NCBI RefSeq assembly: GCF_003945595.2
Contig: NW_024104096.1
Span: forward strand, 2,723,501 to 2,787,500
Source of the DNA: Pipra filicauda
Lineage: Eukaryota > Chordata > Aves > Passeriformes > Pipridae
DNA: 64,000 nucleotides
Reading direction: 5' to 3'
The notes under the pieces are model-generated. The model worked only from the letters and a program-made list of their open reading frames with translations, did not search any database and was not told the origin of the DNA. The translations under genes and the position numbers were made by a program. Each line of letters starts with the position of its first letter. Position 1 is the stretch's first letter. Of the stretch, positions 43,682-56,620 are shown one piece after another.

Positions 43682-46600
43682 CCTTTTAAATTCCCTTTTC
43701 AAGACTGGAAATATGAAGGAAACAATCCCTTTAGGAAGATGGGCAAACTCAGCTTGTTCTCGTGCCATGGCAGTGGTGACTGTGGCTTTGCTGCAGTGGT
43801 GATGGCTCCAGGCAGTGCTCACATTACACACCCACAGAAAGCTTAGTTATTTCTTCCCTTCACCCTTCCACCACATATCCCTTTGACCATAACCAAATCC
43901 CTCCACCCTGTCCACAGAAAGCTGGGGCTGTGCCCTTCTTCTCCCATCTTGCAGGTGATCAGCTGCAATAGTCTGTGTTTGCTCCATAATGCCTGGAACA
44001 GAATTGCCTACGGGCAGAGGGTGGCATGAGCCGTGGGACGGTTGCTTGCACACAGGCCATGCTGATGCTGTGTAAATTCTCAGCTACAGAATCTCACTCT
44101 GTGCATCAGGGAAACACCCCCAACCCCGGCTGGGAGCTGTTCTGTCCTGTGTGCCATCCTGGAGGTGTCACAGCTTGGGACCTCTCTGTCCTGTACTGGT
44201 ATGGTGGGAAATGATTAGTGCAAGCTCTTGCTGCAGGTGACTCGCAGAAAGGGACTGGTAGAACTCAACTAGTCCTTGGGTGCCCAGGAAAGGGCATCGC
44301 TGTGCTTGTGCCACTCCTGAGGGTGTTTTCTGATTTGTTCTTCATCATTCCCGTTGGTAATTTCGGTGACCTCCATAGGCTGCATGCGCGGAAGCGCTGG
44401 AGATATCCCGAGGGGGAACAGCGATATGTGCGGGCACTCGGACACGGACCAGCCTTCGCAAAGCAGCATCCTCCGGCTCCGCAGCCTGGCGAGCGGAGAA
44501 CTCCTGTGGGAGCCCCACACATCAGCCGCTCCCGGCGGGGTGGGGCAGGCGGGGCGGAGGTCCCAAGGCTGTCCCAAGGCGGGCGCTCCCCCGCGCCCCG
44601 CCGCCGGGATTCTCGCTCCGTGCGCTGATGGCTCTCGGGAGCCGCAGCTCACCTGACCGCCACACGGGTGTGCTCCCGCCATACCGCACGGCGCCGCCGG
44701 GCCCGCACCGCGCCGCGGGACCCGCGCCCCGCCGCCCCGCAGCGCCCCGCCGCCGGGGTCCGGCCCGCCGTGGGGCAGGCTGAGCTGGCCAGGGTACTGA
44801 CCCGGCCCGGCCCCGCCGGCGGCACGGCTCCCGGTCCGCCGTCTTCGGAAAACATTTGGCATCCTCTGGGGCTCTCACATCTGGAGTTCTTCTTTCGCAC
44901 TCCTGGCAGGGGCTGCTCGGTTCCGTGTTTTGCCGGGCAGTTTATTACTTTTTTCTCTCTCTTTTTTTTTTTTTTTTCTTCATTTTCCATCGAGTCTCAG
45001 GGAGGCAGTGAGTGCCGTCCTGCTCACTCGGGGCTGCCCTGCCCAGAGCCTCTGGGGTACCCTCCTCCTTCTTGGGCTCCTTGCATCTGTCTCTTTTCTG
45101 TTTCATCCTTTAAGATGTGGGGACTGTGGGCTCCTGGCTGTCTGTGTCCCTCGGGCTGCTCTTGCTGACATTTCCCCTAAGCCTTCAGAAGCTGTGATCT
45201 GCCACCCGTTTTCTCTCAGTGCTTCTGGTTCAGCAGAGTGGTGCAGAGGCTTTGCCTCCTTCCCTGCACTGACTACAGCCTGGTGGGCTGTGAGGGACCA
45301 GGTACTGAGTGCTTTGGCAAGCTGCATATCCAAGACATCTGCCCACTGTTTAAACTGGAGCTACAATGACTATGGGTTCCACTTCCATTTTTAGGTCTTG
45401 GGCAAGTTTCTTGGCTCCTTTAATCTGAGAAGACAAGACCTTGTGTGTCTTACCTCTGCTTCCTGAATGTCTGCAGTGACAGCTCTCTGAGAACCCCATG
45501 AAGATAACTGTCAGAGAGTGCTCCCACCTCTCTGCCCTGCATGCCTTCTGCCAGACTCTCCCAGGGATTTGCCTAAATGTGACGACTTCCTTATGCTAAT
45601 CCTCATCACAGCAGCATTATCACAACACTGCTCCTGCTCTTCATTCCTGGGCCTGCCCTTTGTCCCCAGGCCCTGCTGGCAGTGCACACAGAGCCATCCC
45701 TGTGGTCCCCAAAGATGGAGGTCACATAGGACCCATTGATGTGGCTTCCTGCACTCCCCAGGGTCCTGGCCCCTGAACCTAGTTCTGGGGCAATGGTTCC
45801 TCCACATAGGTCCACATTGGCCCTGGTTTGGGTTTTAGAAGTCCTCCATTCCTTTTAGCAAACAAAACTCCCTTATAGCAGTTTGAAGAGAATTGGAGAG
45901 AGCATATTGACCATCTAGTTTCAAACCTCTCTGCCTCTCAATGTTCTCCTCCTTCAGGGCCTCCTTGATGTGTTTTGCTCCATTTTGTCTCGGGGTGGGG
46001 GGGTGTACAACTGTTGCCTTCAGTTCTGCAGAAAGGGAAATCCATCACCTAGGAAGGTGAATGGCTATTGTTGGGTCCAGGTGACACTGGTACTGTAGTA
46101 ATAGCCTTTCTGGTGTGGGAGAGAGGTAAGGTTGTGTTTCTCAGTCTTCAGTTCTCCAAATATTTCACACAACAGCAGTTCAGGATTTTATCATTCATTA
46201 GTTGGGTAGAGGCCCAAATCTTACACAGTGCCTACCTAAGAGATTGTGCACTAAAGCACACGGTCAAGGGGTGTGTGCTCATTATCTGCAGAGGAACATT
46301 ATTCCTTCCTCTTGATCCATCTCATCTCCCCACCCAGATGCTTCTGTGCTGGACGTAGAAACACTTTTTGTGATTATATTTTCATGATAGCTGGATGCTG
46401 CCCTGTATCCACTCCTGAGTATGCTAGCTGTGGGTGGAGAGAGAACTCATGTCCCTAACTACAGACCATGGGTACTTTAATGACATTGCTGTTCTGAGCA
46501 GTCTGCTTTAGACAGACTTTAGAGAAGCTGTACTAATCCCAAACTATGCAGGAAAGAGAACACAGCCTGGGCAAGACAAGTGTAGTGACTCTAGGAGGAC

Positions 46601-48047
46601 GCTCAGAGACAGGAATATAATGTGGCTTCCAGTCCTTCACTTCAGGTTTGAAGGCAGTTCCCTGGCAGCCCAAGATAGAGCGGAGCTTTGAGCCTAAATT
46701 TGCTGAACCTGAGATTGGACACTTCAAAAGACAGGGGTATGACTATTGAAAGCGACTTTGGTGTTCCTTGATGCGCATAATAGTGGTGCTGGAGCGTTTC
46801 TGCGGAGCAAGATGTGAGTCTCTTCTGACAACAAGCTCCCTCAGCAGCTTCTAGCTAGATGGGAATTGAACCAAGCTGGAATGTGTATGTGGAGCAAGAC
46901 ATGACTCTCTTCTGGCATAAACTCCTTCAGAAACTTTTGGCTAGATGGGAATCAAACCAAGCAAAGAGCAACCTCATGATGCAAAGGGTGACCTCATGCA
47001 GTGTGGTGGAAGAACTCCAACTTCCACCCTTCCTTATCAGAGCTGGCCGCCTAAGGTTTTCTAAGAACTAGACACAGCATCTGGTGCCTGTGGATCTGAA
47101 CATGTTGTAGAGTTTATTAAACTCATAAGGGACCTTGCAAGGACTAATTTTCACCACTCCCCTCCTGCTTAGACTGTTTACATCTTACTTGATTCTTGTT
47201 CTGCCCTGCTACTCTATCATTCCATTTCCCCAGCAGGTGAGTAGGTCTAGGAGAGGGAATATCATATTCTTATATCACTTATCATTTTCTTATATGACTT
47301 ACAAGATGCTCATATGAAAAGAAAACAATTATTAAATAATCTTCCTTCCTCCTGAGCTGAGTATCAGGAGTTAGAAGGGTATAGACACTTGTTCATAGAA
47401 TTAGAAGACATGCTGACCTGTGATAGCTGCAGTAAAGATAAACAAGCCTTCTTCATCACCTCCTCAACAGGCAAGGTTAAATGGAAGCAAGGGATTACCA
47501 GAATGAGATTTAGTCTTTTCTCATTATTTAGTGTCAAACACACCAGTAACAGGGTTGTAATATAAATGTTGTGAGACTTCTGCACTTTCCTGAAAGGGAG
47601 GGGTCATCACTGTAAGAGAGGAACAGCTAGGCAGCTGAAGGATGAAAGGGCCAGTAGGTTATGTGAGCATATGACTTGAGCTTTCTGAGGTAAAAGGAGA
47701 CTTGAGCAGGGGATGGTCATTTGATAGGTGGATCCAAGAGGTTTGGACCCTTTTTTCGGGTTGCTCTTGCTGAGTGATGGTTGTGTGACTGACGTGTTGG
47801 CTGGTGCTGATCCAAGTGTCTGGTGAAAATGAAAATGAAAGCTGAGGTTTGGCCATCTCCCTTTTTTCTTTCCCTTTTGCTGTAGACATTGTTCGCAGCG
47901 ACATTGCCCTGGATAAGCAGAAAGGCTGTAAGATCGCCCAGCATCCTGACATAATGTTGGAGCTACAGAGGGAAAAGGCAGCTCAGATGCACTTGGTTTT
48001 GTTAAAGGAGCAGTTTTCAAACACATACAGCAACCTCACACTAACAG
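34881..48047 (+). CDS. HPSE2: HPSE2, heparanase-2 (5' part; first three coding exons)
   Basis: Secreted homologue of heparanase that binds heparan sulfate but is regarded as lacking endoglucuronidase activity; human loss-of-function causes urofacial syndrome. Coding segments 34881-35140, 36136-36293 and 47886-48047 join in frame to 193 residues plus one base; the rest (about two thirds of an about 590-residue protein) lies right of the window. Residues 1-31 form a signal peptide (LALMAAFSLPSQA then GDRR). Following motifs match the family: KGRTLILLDVNTKSPVR, NFLSLQLDPSIIHDGWLDFL, RLVTLARGLAPAFLRFAGKR, PGPDYYLKNYED and KAAQMHLVLLKEQFSNTYS. The ATG chosen is the first in frame after an in-frame TAG at 34809 and aligns with a Met about ten residues into the human protein. 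HPSE (heparanase-1) is less likely given sequence and neighbours. Active-site exons are outside the window. Confidence 0.96.
35141..36135 (+). other. HPSE2: HPSE2 intron 1 (about 1 kb)
   Basis: Short GC-rich GT/AG intron. A less GC-rich block at about 35240-35440 stands out from the island around it. Confidence 0.85.
36136..36293 (+). CDS. HPSE2: HPSE2 exon 2, residues 87-139
   Basis: Acceptor CTCTCCTCTCCCCAG, donor GTGAGC after GAC G. Encodes SSRRLVTLARGLAPAFLRF then GKRTDFLQFHNVKNPAKSR and DYYLKNYED. Very GC-rich, in contrast to exon 3. Confidence 0.95.
42417..42434. repeat. Poly(A) run, 18 bases
   Basis: Uninterrupted A run in HPSE2 intron 2. Confidence 0.8.
43650..43681. repeat. GTTTT pentanucleotide repeat
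   Basis: Six consecutive GTTTT units followed by extra T residues. Confidence 0.9.
44380..44860. promoter_or_regulatory. Intragenic CpG island in HPSE2 intron 2
   Basis: About 480 bases with very high GC and CpG, standing out from ordinary intron sequence on both sides and lying about 8 kb past the main promoter island. At its left edge is GCATGCGCGGAAG (44382-44394), resembling an NRF1 half-site joined to an ETS core. The pattern fits an orphan CpG-island promoter or enhancer. No coding exon is recognised in it. Confidence 0.55.
44962..44977. repeat. Poly(T) run, 16 bases
   Basis: Uninterrupted T run just right of the intragenic CpG island. Confidence 0.8.
46801..46975. repeat. Degenerate tandem duplication, period about 87 bases
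   Basis: Unit 1 (46801-46887) and unit 2 (46888 to about 46975) share TG(C/T)GGAGCAAG at the start, then (G/C)TCTCTTCTG, and CTAGATGGGAAT(T/C) followed by (G/A)AACCAAGC. Similarity is clear but diverged. The family is not recognised. Confidence 0.7.
47886..48047 (+). CDS. HPSE2: HPSE2 exon 3, residues 140-193
   Basis: Acceptor CCCTTTTGCTGTAG, donor GTAAGG after ACA G. Encodes DIVRSDIALDKQKGCKIAQH, then MLELQREKAAQMHLVLLKEQ and NTYSNLTLT. Ordinary base composition. The NLT near its end is a potential N-glycosylation sequon. Confidence 0.95.
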
Positions 48048-51000
48048 GTAAGGCTGCAAGACCAGCTCTGGAGCTAGAAGCTGGGCCTAGTTCTTGGTAA
48101 CTCACAGGTGTGTTAAAACCCTCTGGTTCTTCACCTCTGTATGAATCAGCATCTCTCTGGCTGCTTCTGTTTCCTACCAAGATTGCTGGGTATTGGGAGG
48201 GAAAGGACCTGCAGGAACTGAAGGTGGACTCATAAGGCCTCCGCAGCTGGCACCTATGCAGACACTCCAGATTTGGTGCCCCCGAACAGAACATTTTCTA
48301 CAGTCTGACCTAAGCAGAATACCACAGCATTGAAGTGCTGAAGAAATCTCCCTGCTAACTGTTCACGTTGATGGGTCTGCAGCAATTACTAAATTTGGAG
48401 TCCTTTAAGCTGCAGCTGATTTTTTTTTCTTTCCAGAGCATGCACTTTGTGTGAACCCAGTAAATATTAAAGAGCAAATATAAAGGGATAATGGCCTAGA
48501 CAGAGATGAGAGGATACTCTTTTTCTGGCAACTGTTTGTATTATCCAGAGAACAGACTCTCAAAGGATGGAGGAGACTGCCACATTTTGGATACACATTT
48601 AATGGTGCTTGTAAAGGACTGATGTCTTCAGGCAGTGAGTGGGCAGCAGGATGGGATCCCAGCACCAGCAGGGTCCTTTCATAGCTGTTCTCCTTATCAC
48701 TACAGCTGGATGAGCCACAGATGATGGGAAGGAGGAAGAGACTAATAAATCAAATGAGATCCCCTTCTCCTCTTGACAGGTCTCTTTCCTGTAAAAGGCA
48801 GGCAGGCATCTGATTTTTATAAGAGGGAGGGGCCTGAGCTCTGTCTGGGGAGGAGATGGTGGCTCTTGTGTGCTGCTGGGCTGGGAGAGACAAACGGGTC
48901 CTGCACAACTTCCCCCCTCTCTGCTGCCTCCCCTAATTCAATGTCCAGCCCCTGCCTTGAAGCCAGGATGGGTTTGTATCTTCTCCAGTGTATCAGTGAG
49001 CTCTGGCACTCCTGGGGACATCAGCTGTGCTGGACCTCTTGGGGACCCCGCAGAGGTGGGATGGTGATCTCAGCGCTGTCAAAGGGCTCAGCCCAGGGGG
49101 TCACTAGGCATTGGAGTGTGGCTGAATTGCATCATTCCTGAAGGCCCAGCATTTAAATGGGATCCTCAGAGCCGTTTCTCATTCTCTGTAATGTAATCCA
49201 CTTGGCTGTTTATTCCCAGTACAACTGCTGGAATCAACATTGTCAGCTTTTCCTCTGACAACTTGCTTACTTTCCACTAAACAAACTTCCCTAGAGAAGT
49301 GAAGCTGCTCTCCCCTATCCTCCTTCCCTCACTGCTTCAAAAGCTCTCTGGCATTGCTCACATTTTTTACAGAACCTGCAGAGCAGAGGTGCTACCTGGT
49401 TATCAGCTTAGCTCTTAGCCTTTCCAAGTATGTTTACAGGATAGTTCAGAAGGTTTTAACTCTAACTCTCCAGAGGAGAGAGAACAATTTCACCAGAATA
49501 TTACCCAAAGAACTATTTTAATGTCCTTTAACTCCCTTTGAATGTGAGCAGAGCAACTTCATAATTGTTATGAAGTTTAATCTTTTATTTCATAGACATA
49601 GTCTGAGAACATAGACTCTAGACAGCTAAGCATAATATTTAACTGGAACTCTACGAACTTGTGTAAATATTTCCCTTCTCTGTGATGGATCTGGTGTTTG
49701 GGGTGGGCAGAGGGGGTTGTACATCTGTAAGAAGGTCATTTCTTACCTTCAAAAATCAATCAGCCAGAGTTTGCTTGAGGACTTCTTTTTGTTCTGCACA
49801 GTGGGTTTGTACAGTGCTATATAGGGAGTCCCCAGGTCATGAGGAAAGGTGTTGGAGCAAGAATGCAGACGTAGTTTAGGGAGGGACAGTGAAGAACTGA
49901 GTTTGCAGGGATGGAGTATCCGGCGAATCCTTGAGGATTTCCTCCTGGGGATCTCCTTCTAGGAGTCACTTCTGACCTTCATTGTCCAACTTAGACTGGA
50001 GGAATATTGAACCCCACACCACTGTGTGAGAGGGGTCCTACTACTGCTAGTTCCTGCAGCACTTTAACTGTACCAAAGAAATGTAAATTGAGTATCTTGC
50101 CCAAACTCATGTGAGAATAAAGATGCTTTATGATGGGATAGGTACTCTCAGAGAGTTTGAGAGGCATTTTTATTCCCATGTTACTACCACTACCACTGTA
50201 GTGATTTGAACAAAAAAGTCTCATTCTCTACCTCCTCCTCCCACATAACATAGTTATATGAACAACTTGAAAGACTATAGATCAGGCCTCCCACTCTGCC
50301 TACAAGTGTGGGCAAGAGATATTGCTGTCAAGCTTACATGCAGTGTCCTCATGGCTTTAGGAATGAAAGCTCTTAAAGTGCAGGGAGTAGGATTCTGCAG
50401 TCCCTGTGGCATCAGTGTAAGTTGGGGCCTTTTTCAAATCTATTCACCAGTTGCACATAGTTCCCAGTGTGTTCCTTATTTCAGCAATCAGGCAGGGTCG
50501 TGTTGCGCTGCGCTGGGATTTTAAGCTGCTCCCAGCAGCAGGTACCTCCGAGGTAAGAGCGTGTCTTAAAATGAAATGTGTTTTTTTTGTGCTAAGACAC
50601 AACTGAGACTGAGTGAAACCAGGCAATCTTTCTGGCTCTCATTCCTCCAGGAACACATGTTAGACTCTGGCTTAGACCACTTCGGTTTCTCTTGTTGTGT
50701 GTGAGCATTCCTCGGCTCCTGTATGCAGGCTTTCTCTTGCATCTTGCCTCTGCTTTCTGTGTGTGATCTTTCTAGGCTTACTGAGGCTGCCTCACTGACA
50801 TCAGCGATTGCCTTTGATCTGTGATAGTGCTATTTAAATGCTGTAAAATATTTTGAGGTTTATTAATCTTTGCTCTTTATCCCTTGGTGCTCAGAGATAG
50901 GTATCTCGTTTCACAGATCAGCATCTCTGGTGCTCCAGGGTGAGTCTGTGGTAAAGCAGAGGGAGACTGCACAGCATTACCTGCTCTCCTCTGGGAACTG

Positions 51001-53879
51001 GCTTTTTGAGCTCAGCCCACAGTGGGATAGAGGAGGAGAAGGACTCTTTCCCTAGAAACACTTCTCTCACTGGAGCAAACAGTGATTCTTTTACATTTTG
51101 TATCAGATGGAATAGAAGTTGCAATCATCACAGCAGTCTCCCCTCCTTTGCAACCCTCAGGAGAAATGTTCAGGTGACAGGAAGGCCATTTTGGAGCCCT
51201 GGAACTGAGGGGTGAACGCACAGCATTGGGCTGGCAGCAGGTGAGGTGTGGGGAACTGCCTGGGGCGGTGGAGACACATCATGCATGCAGGTTTCAGGGA
51301 GTGAGCTTGTGGGGAGTGGGGCAGCAGCAGGCAAAGCTTTGACAGATTAACTATGAACTCCTCCATTTGTGGTACCAGTTTGGGCTGGGGTAGTGTATTG
51401 CATTTGTACTTTAAGAGACTGGATATCCACAGGTTTCTGCACTATTATTAAGTAAAGCCTGTTAAGCCCGTGGGAGAGGGGATTGTTCAGGTCAATAGAC
51501 ATATGTGAAAAAGTGTCCCCTCCTGTATTTACATGAAGTGTTAAGTGTAACTGAGCTTCCCAAGAAACAAATACAGACTATAAATTTCCCTCTAAGAGTT
51601 CCCATCCAGAGGAAACAAAATAGTGCCCCACTTCTCATTCTGAACTATGGAGAAACATCTCTTCTTTCTGCTCTACCTTCTGCCTGAAGCTGCAACTCAG
51701 ATTACTTCACTGCATCAAGAGACTAATGATGACAGCTCTCCAGCCTGTCCCACCACACCACGTCTGTGCTGAAAAAGAGAGCTCAGCTGAGGAGACCACA
51801 GGATGTGTGGTGGGAGCCCTCCATCCTGTAATATCACACAACACAGCCTTTGAAAGCAGCTGTTAAGAGGGCAAACCCTCTCCGCAGGGCACATAATGCT
51901 CCACTGTGGACCCACGGTGGAGCATTAGTGGAGTGTCTCTTCCAACTGCACTGAAAGAGACTTGAAGGGATTAAACTCAGGTGGCAACTGCTACAAACAG
52001 AGCTGAGAGCTGCCAGAGAGTGCATTTCACTGTCTGTGTCCAACACTCCAATCAGAAGTTTTACACTGTTTTACAGTACCCTGTTAAGATAATTACATAG
52101 CTTAAACTCTGCCGTAATAGCAGTTGTGAGATCTGTGTGAGGTTTTTCTTTCAAAAAAAGTCTATTTTTGGAGACACTAGCAGCCAGGCAGAGGCCCTCT
52201 TTGTCCAAGGTAAGTGCTATGGGGACATGAGGCGATGGTGACAAAGTGTGCACACCAGCTTTTCACCAGTGGGATGTGTAATGGTGGGATGAGTGGAACA
52301 AAGCAGAGCGTGTGTGTGGCTACTGCAGAAAACTTATGTGAGGGAGGCACAGAGCAAAGATGAGGGCAGTGTGTCTGTATGGAGAGCTTTCAAGTGAGAC
52401 ATTGTCCCACAGAAATATGTCTTTTGCGTCTCCCCAAAGACAGCAAGAGCCAGAAGTGTACTTGTTCTTTGGCAGGGAATCACATGGCTCAGGTCGAGCA
52501 CCTGTGAAATGTGTGTTTCCTGCACTTGTGAACCTCCCCTGGTGGTTTTGTGATTCCTGCTGAATGCTGTGGCTCTGGGAGATGGTGGTCCTGGAGTAGA
52601 ACGTGTCCATAGCGTCTGGGACTCGTCCCGTTGAGTGGTGGGTCTGGAGAGGACCATGGCTCAGAGGCTGCCCTTGCAAGAGAGTCTGTGCAGGAAGCGG
52701 GGCGTGGGGCTGGGTGTGTTTTTGGTGCCTCTGCTGCCAGGCAGCAAGGCTACTCTGGTTAATTTTGCTGGTGTTTTCCCCAGATGGGTTTTATCCCCAG
52801 CTACAGCTAACTGCATGGCTGGTGGGGGGCCACCTTGTGAAGTGGTACCTGAGAGGGTTGTTGCAGAGATAAGTACAGCTTCCTTGCCTTTTTGGCAGCT
52901 TGTTTGGGATCAGCAACCTAAATGTCCTGTGGTCTGCACAGCAGTCACACGTATCATAGCTGTTTTACTGCACAGGGGTAGTCTGCACTGCACTTGCTCT
53001 CCAGCTTTTCTTCAAGGAGAATGATCCCTGGGGCTGTGTAACAGGCCTGAGAGTGTCTTTTGGATCAAGCTCTCTGCCCTTCTGTCCATCACAGTCCCTA
53101 TAAGTTACACACATTATTCACAGCGTTGTACAAAATAGATCTGAAAAGGACCTCAAGAGGGCATCTTCTAGCCTTTTCTGTGACAAATCCGTACCTGGTC
53201 TCCGCTTGGGGAAAGGTGTATGAGGAGAGGCAATATCTTTCGTGTGACCAGCTGGTACAGTTGGAAAATCAGTCAGACTCTGGGAGGCTTGAAATCTTGG
53301 TTGGGACTGAAGAAGAAAAAGTAGCATTCAAAGCTAAAAACACAGTGAAAGTCATTTCCCTGAGCTTGTCTCCTTGATTAGCACAACTGAGATACTGGTG
53401 GGGAAGTCATGTCAGCAAGGGGAAGACAATAATGTCATCAACTCCAATAGGAAAGAGGGAGAGAGAACTGCTGCGAAACACTGGAGGCTTTCCTGGAAGA
53501 ACAGTAACAGGAAAACTGTAATATCATTAAAACAGTACCTGTACTGAGCCCACAGTAAATGACCAGCAGAGGTGCCAACCTTTCGAGGATGGTTTGCAGG
53601 TGTCTTATGAGACCTTGGGATCAGAATCAATGGAATGGTGCTGGGAAAAATAAATCATGGAAAACAATCTCCTGTAACTAAGTGTTTTTGTGCCATTATC
53701 AGTTGTTTATATGAGCTCACTCTGAAATAGTGACTGTTTGTTTTTACTGCACAGCCTTCTGAGGGTGTTTGGTGCACAGCTGAAATATATAGTGTTCCTG
53801 AACATGTCTGTGTAAAGCCAGCAGGCTCTCAGGGCTCAGCAGCCAGGCAGCAGCATTGCCCAGGTTGTGGGGACATCAC

Positions 53880-56620
53880 TGATGACTGATTCAGATGATG
53901 TGGCTTCATCCTTGTTTTAAAACCTTCTGTGATGACAGTGATGTGCCCTACCTCAGCAGTTGGTTCTAGGGCATAATTAGATACATCATTGTGGAGTTGG
54001 TACTTTTAAAATCTCTTCCTTCAGTTTAAGCCTGTGATGGCATGTCCTCTCCCCATGGACATGGAGAAGAGCTTACAGCACTCCTTTTCTCTTTGCAGAA
54101 TTCTTTTACATATTTGAGGCTTGTTATCATGTTTCCCTGAAGACTTTTGCTCTCTGCACTGAACAACTGCTTTTCATTTGCTCTTTTCTCATGTCCATTT
54201 TATTTTCAATTTGAATGACACATACGTGGTTGATGCTGCCTCTTGAGGTCCCTTTCAGCCCTCTTTACAATTTTTCTGAGGTTCTGTGTTTTGTTGGGGT
54301 CCCTTGGGCTCTCTCCAGTGGATCTGGGATGCTTTTGAAGCACATTGCCTTGAAATGAGACCAGTATTGTAGCCGAGGCCTTTCTTGACTGAGAAAAGCA
54401 GTGGGGTTATTTCATGTACCTTGTGCGTGACACTCCTGGCTGTATAATCATGGAATTTTTGCTACAATATTACTTGTTCATGCCTGCAATTTTGTGTACT
54501 ATTTCCCAACCAGCTGTGCATTCCCCACATGGAATTTCATGTAGTCTCTATTTTTGTAATTTTCTAATTAAAATGTTACACAGAACTGGAGGTAAAGTCC
54601 AGAGAAAGTAGAGGTATACAACATCTGTTGCCTCTATCTCACATATGAGACCCTTTTGCACTATCAAAGAGAAGGCAGGTTGCCTTCACATGGCAGGGCT
54701 ATTGCATCCAGCCCTTCCTTGCAGATGGATTGTTTGATGATTTGTTTCAAAATTTTTCCAGGAATTGAAGTTATGTTGGCTGGCCTGCAATTTCCTTGAT
54801 TTTTCAACCTGTTAAATATAGCCAGTATACTTGCCCTTTTCCGGTCTTTTGAAACCTCATTTGTCTTCCAGAAATTCCCGTAGATAGTTGCTGATGGACC
54901 TCAGCCTATTTGAAAACAACAAACTTCCCGTAATTTTCATTCTGCTCAGGTGCTACCAGACATACTTTTACTCTACTGCTTTTAATTACATTAACTTCGT
55001 GCTCTTATAATTTTATCCTTTTTTAAATGAAGTCTGAACCAACAAAAGCATTAAACATTTCTGTTTTAACTCTGTGAGTTGTTGACTATTGTGAAATTCT
55101 GTCCCAATTTATACCTCTTTGCTTCCTGAGACAGCTGTGAGCCAAACCCTTGGGATCCCCTGCCTTCTCTTACCCTAATTAGTAGTTTTACAACTCGTTT
55201 TGTGCTGACAACATGTGTGTGTGTGAGAGAGGTCATGAAGGTGAATCTCTTTTTCAGGTGACACCCGCTAGTCTGTTAAGCCACACTTTGGCTTTCTCAT
55301 TATCTGATTACGTTATTGCTTTTGTAACTGTGGGACATATGGCTTCTTGTGACGTGTTCAGAATTTATTAAATTCAATTTACTGTGCAATTTAAACAGCC
55401 TCGCAAGAGAAGATATTTTATAAATTTTGCATCTTAAAATTAGCAGTTTTACGTACATTATAGTATGTAAGGTCATTACCAGAACCAGCCAGTGCTGGGT
55501 GCTGTGTAGAGAATAAAGAAAACACATAAACCTAACAGAAAACAGATTTTTGGTGGAAGGGGGGAGGGCTTACACGCACTAACAGCTTTGGAAGGGCTTG
55601 TGGCATGTTCAGTGTCATAAACCAATCTATTAACCTTTTCTCGTTGCTCAGGAGGTGCTGAACTCTTTGGTCTGCCTCTTCCCACCGATGTAGTTATCAA
55701 ATGCCTTCTTGTTACTGCTGGCAATCCCTACCGTGAGCAGTTTCTGTGGAGCACTTGGCTCTTCTGCTCTGTCACTCTCCTCGTGCTGTTCCTTTGTGCT
55801 CATCCATATTAGCCTGATGGAGTTGCCATTTCTCCTTTGCATGCTGTGAGCCATGGAGAACTCTGTGATCTACCCTTATCGTACCCCCACGCTAAGATAA
55901 TTTACATCTGTCCCCTTATCTTGCTGCATGTTTACAAAACACCATCTTTCCTGAACTCCCTTTCCACTTGGCATAAAATCTTACTTGCCAACCCTCTCAG
56001 ATTACCAAAGTCTCTGTTCTTACAAAGCACTACTTTTACTCTGCCAGTATTTCCCATTCTTTTCCAAACAAGTACTATCACTCTTTTCAGGCTTCCTCAC
56101 CTGCAGTGCTTTCCACCTGCATGGCTTTTCCCAGTTTTTCTCTGTTGATGAGAATCAAACTTTAAGGAACCTCATTCCTCTTTTTGTTCCTCTCTCTTCT
56201 TTCACAATTTATTTTGTTGGTGCATTCCAGGAACTTGAAGGCTGTTTCTGATGTCTTCCTTTCCCAGCAAATGTGTGGGCAGTTAAAGGTCCCTAATTAC
56301 CAGCAGGTTCTGTGTTTCAGATGCTCCCAATAAGCCTGTGCTTCTGATCTCCTTGATTTTGTAGCCTAAAGCAGACCCCCAGTGTGCCAGTGTCTGGGAT
56401 CCTTCCAGTCTTACGTTACACAGTGGTTTTTATACCTGCCTTTTGTACTATTGAGTTTCACCCCCTGCTTTTATGCTGGGCCCCTAAGATCATCCAGACC
56501 TCCTTGTGTGATTTTTCTCATCCTTTGCTGTGCTGATGATACTTTTCCTCTTTGTCAGCACTGTGCTTAGCTCGGATTTTCAACCCCTGGATCTTTCTTT
56601 GCCTCTTTCCACCAGGTCAA
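53880..56620 (-). mobile_element. Old CR1/L3-type LINE, antisense, with endonuclease and RT remnants
   Basis: Read on the - strand, 56271-56305 gives NLLVIRDL-stop-LPTHLLG, matching the LVMGDFN-PDICW endonuclease motif. At 54736-54807 it gives NCRPANITSIPGKILKQII, matching the NYRPVSLTS-PGKILEQII reverse-transcriptase motif. The 53.9-54.6 kb part resembles the element's 3' end. Several stops and an internal loss of the RT palm show it is dead. Ends are approximate; it may be more than one insertion. Confidence 0.65.

Larger units (their letters stand above)
36294..47885 (+). other. HPSE2: HPSE2 intron 2 (about 11.6 kb)
   Basis: GT/AG intron. It contains the tail of the promoter island to about 36.9 kb, an AT-rich stretch (42.5-43.6 kb), simple repeats, a separate CpG island near 44.4-44.9 kb and an 87-base tandem duplication near 46.8-46.96 kb. 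No supported exon of another gene. Confidence 0.8.

Noticed and set aside
44218..44878. Frames of 118-197 codons on both strands in the intragenic CpG island
   Set aside because: Explained by local GC content; no family similarity, so treated as regulatory DNA only.
45880..46060. Possible CR1-like tail (GACCATCTAGTTTCAAACC)
   Set aside because: Only a short partial resemblance, without the following CR1 blocks seen at 60.7 kb; too weak to call.
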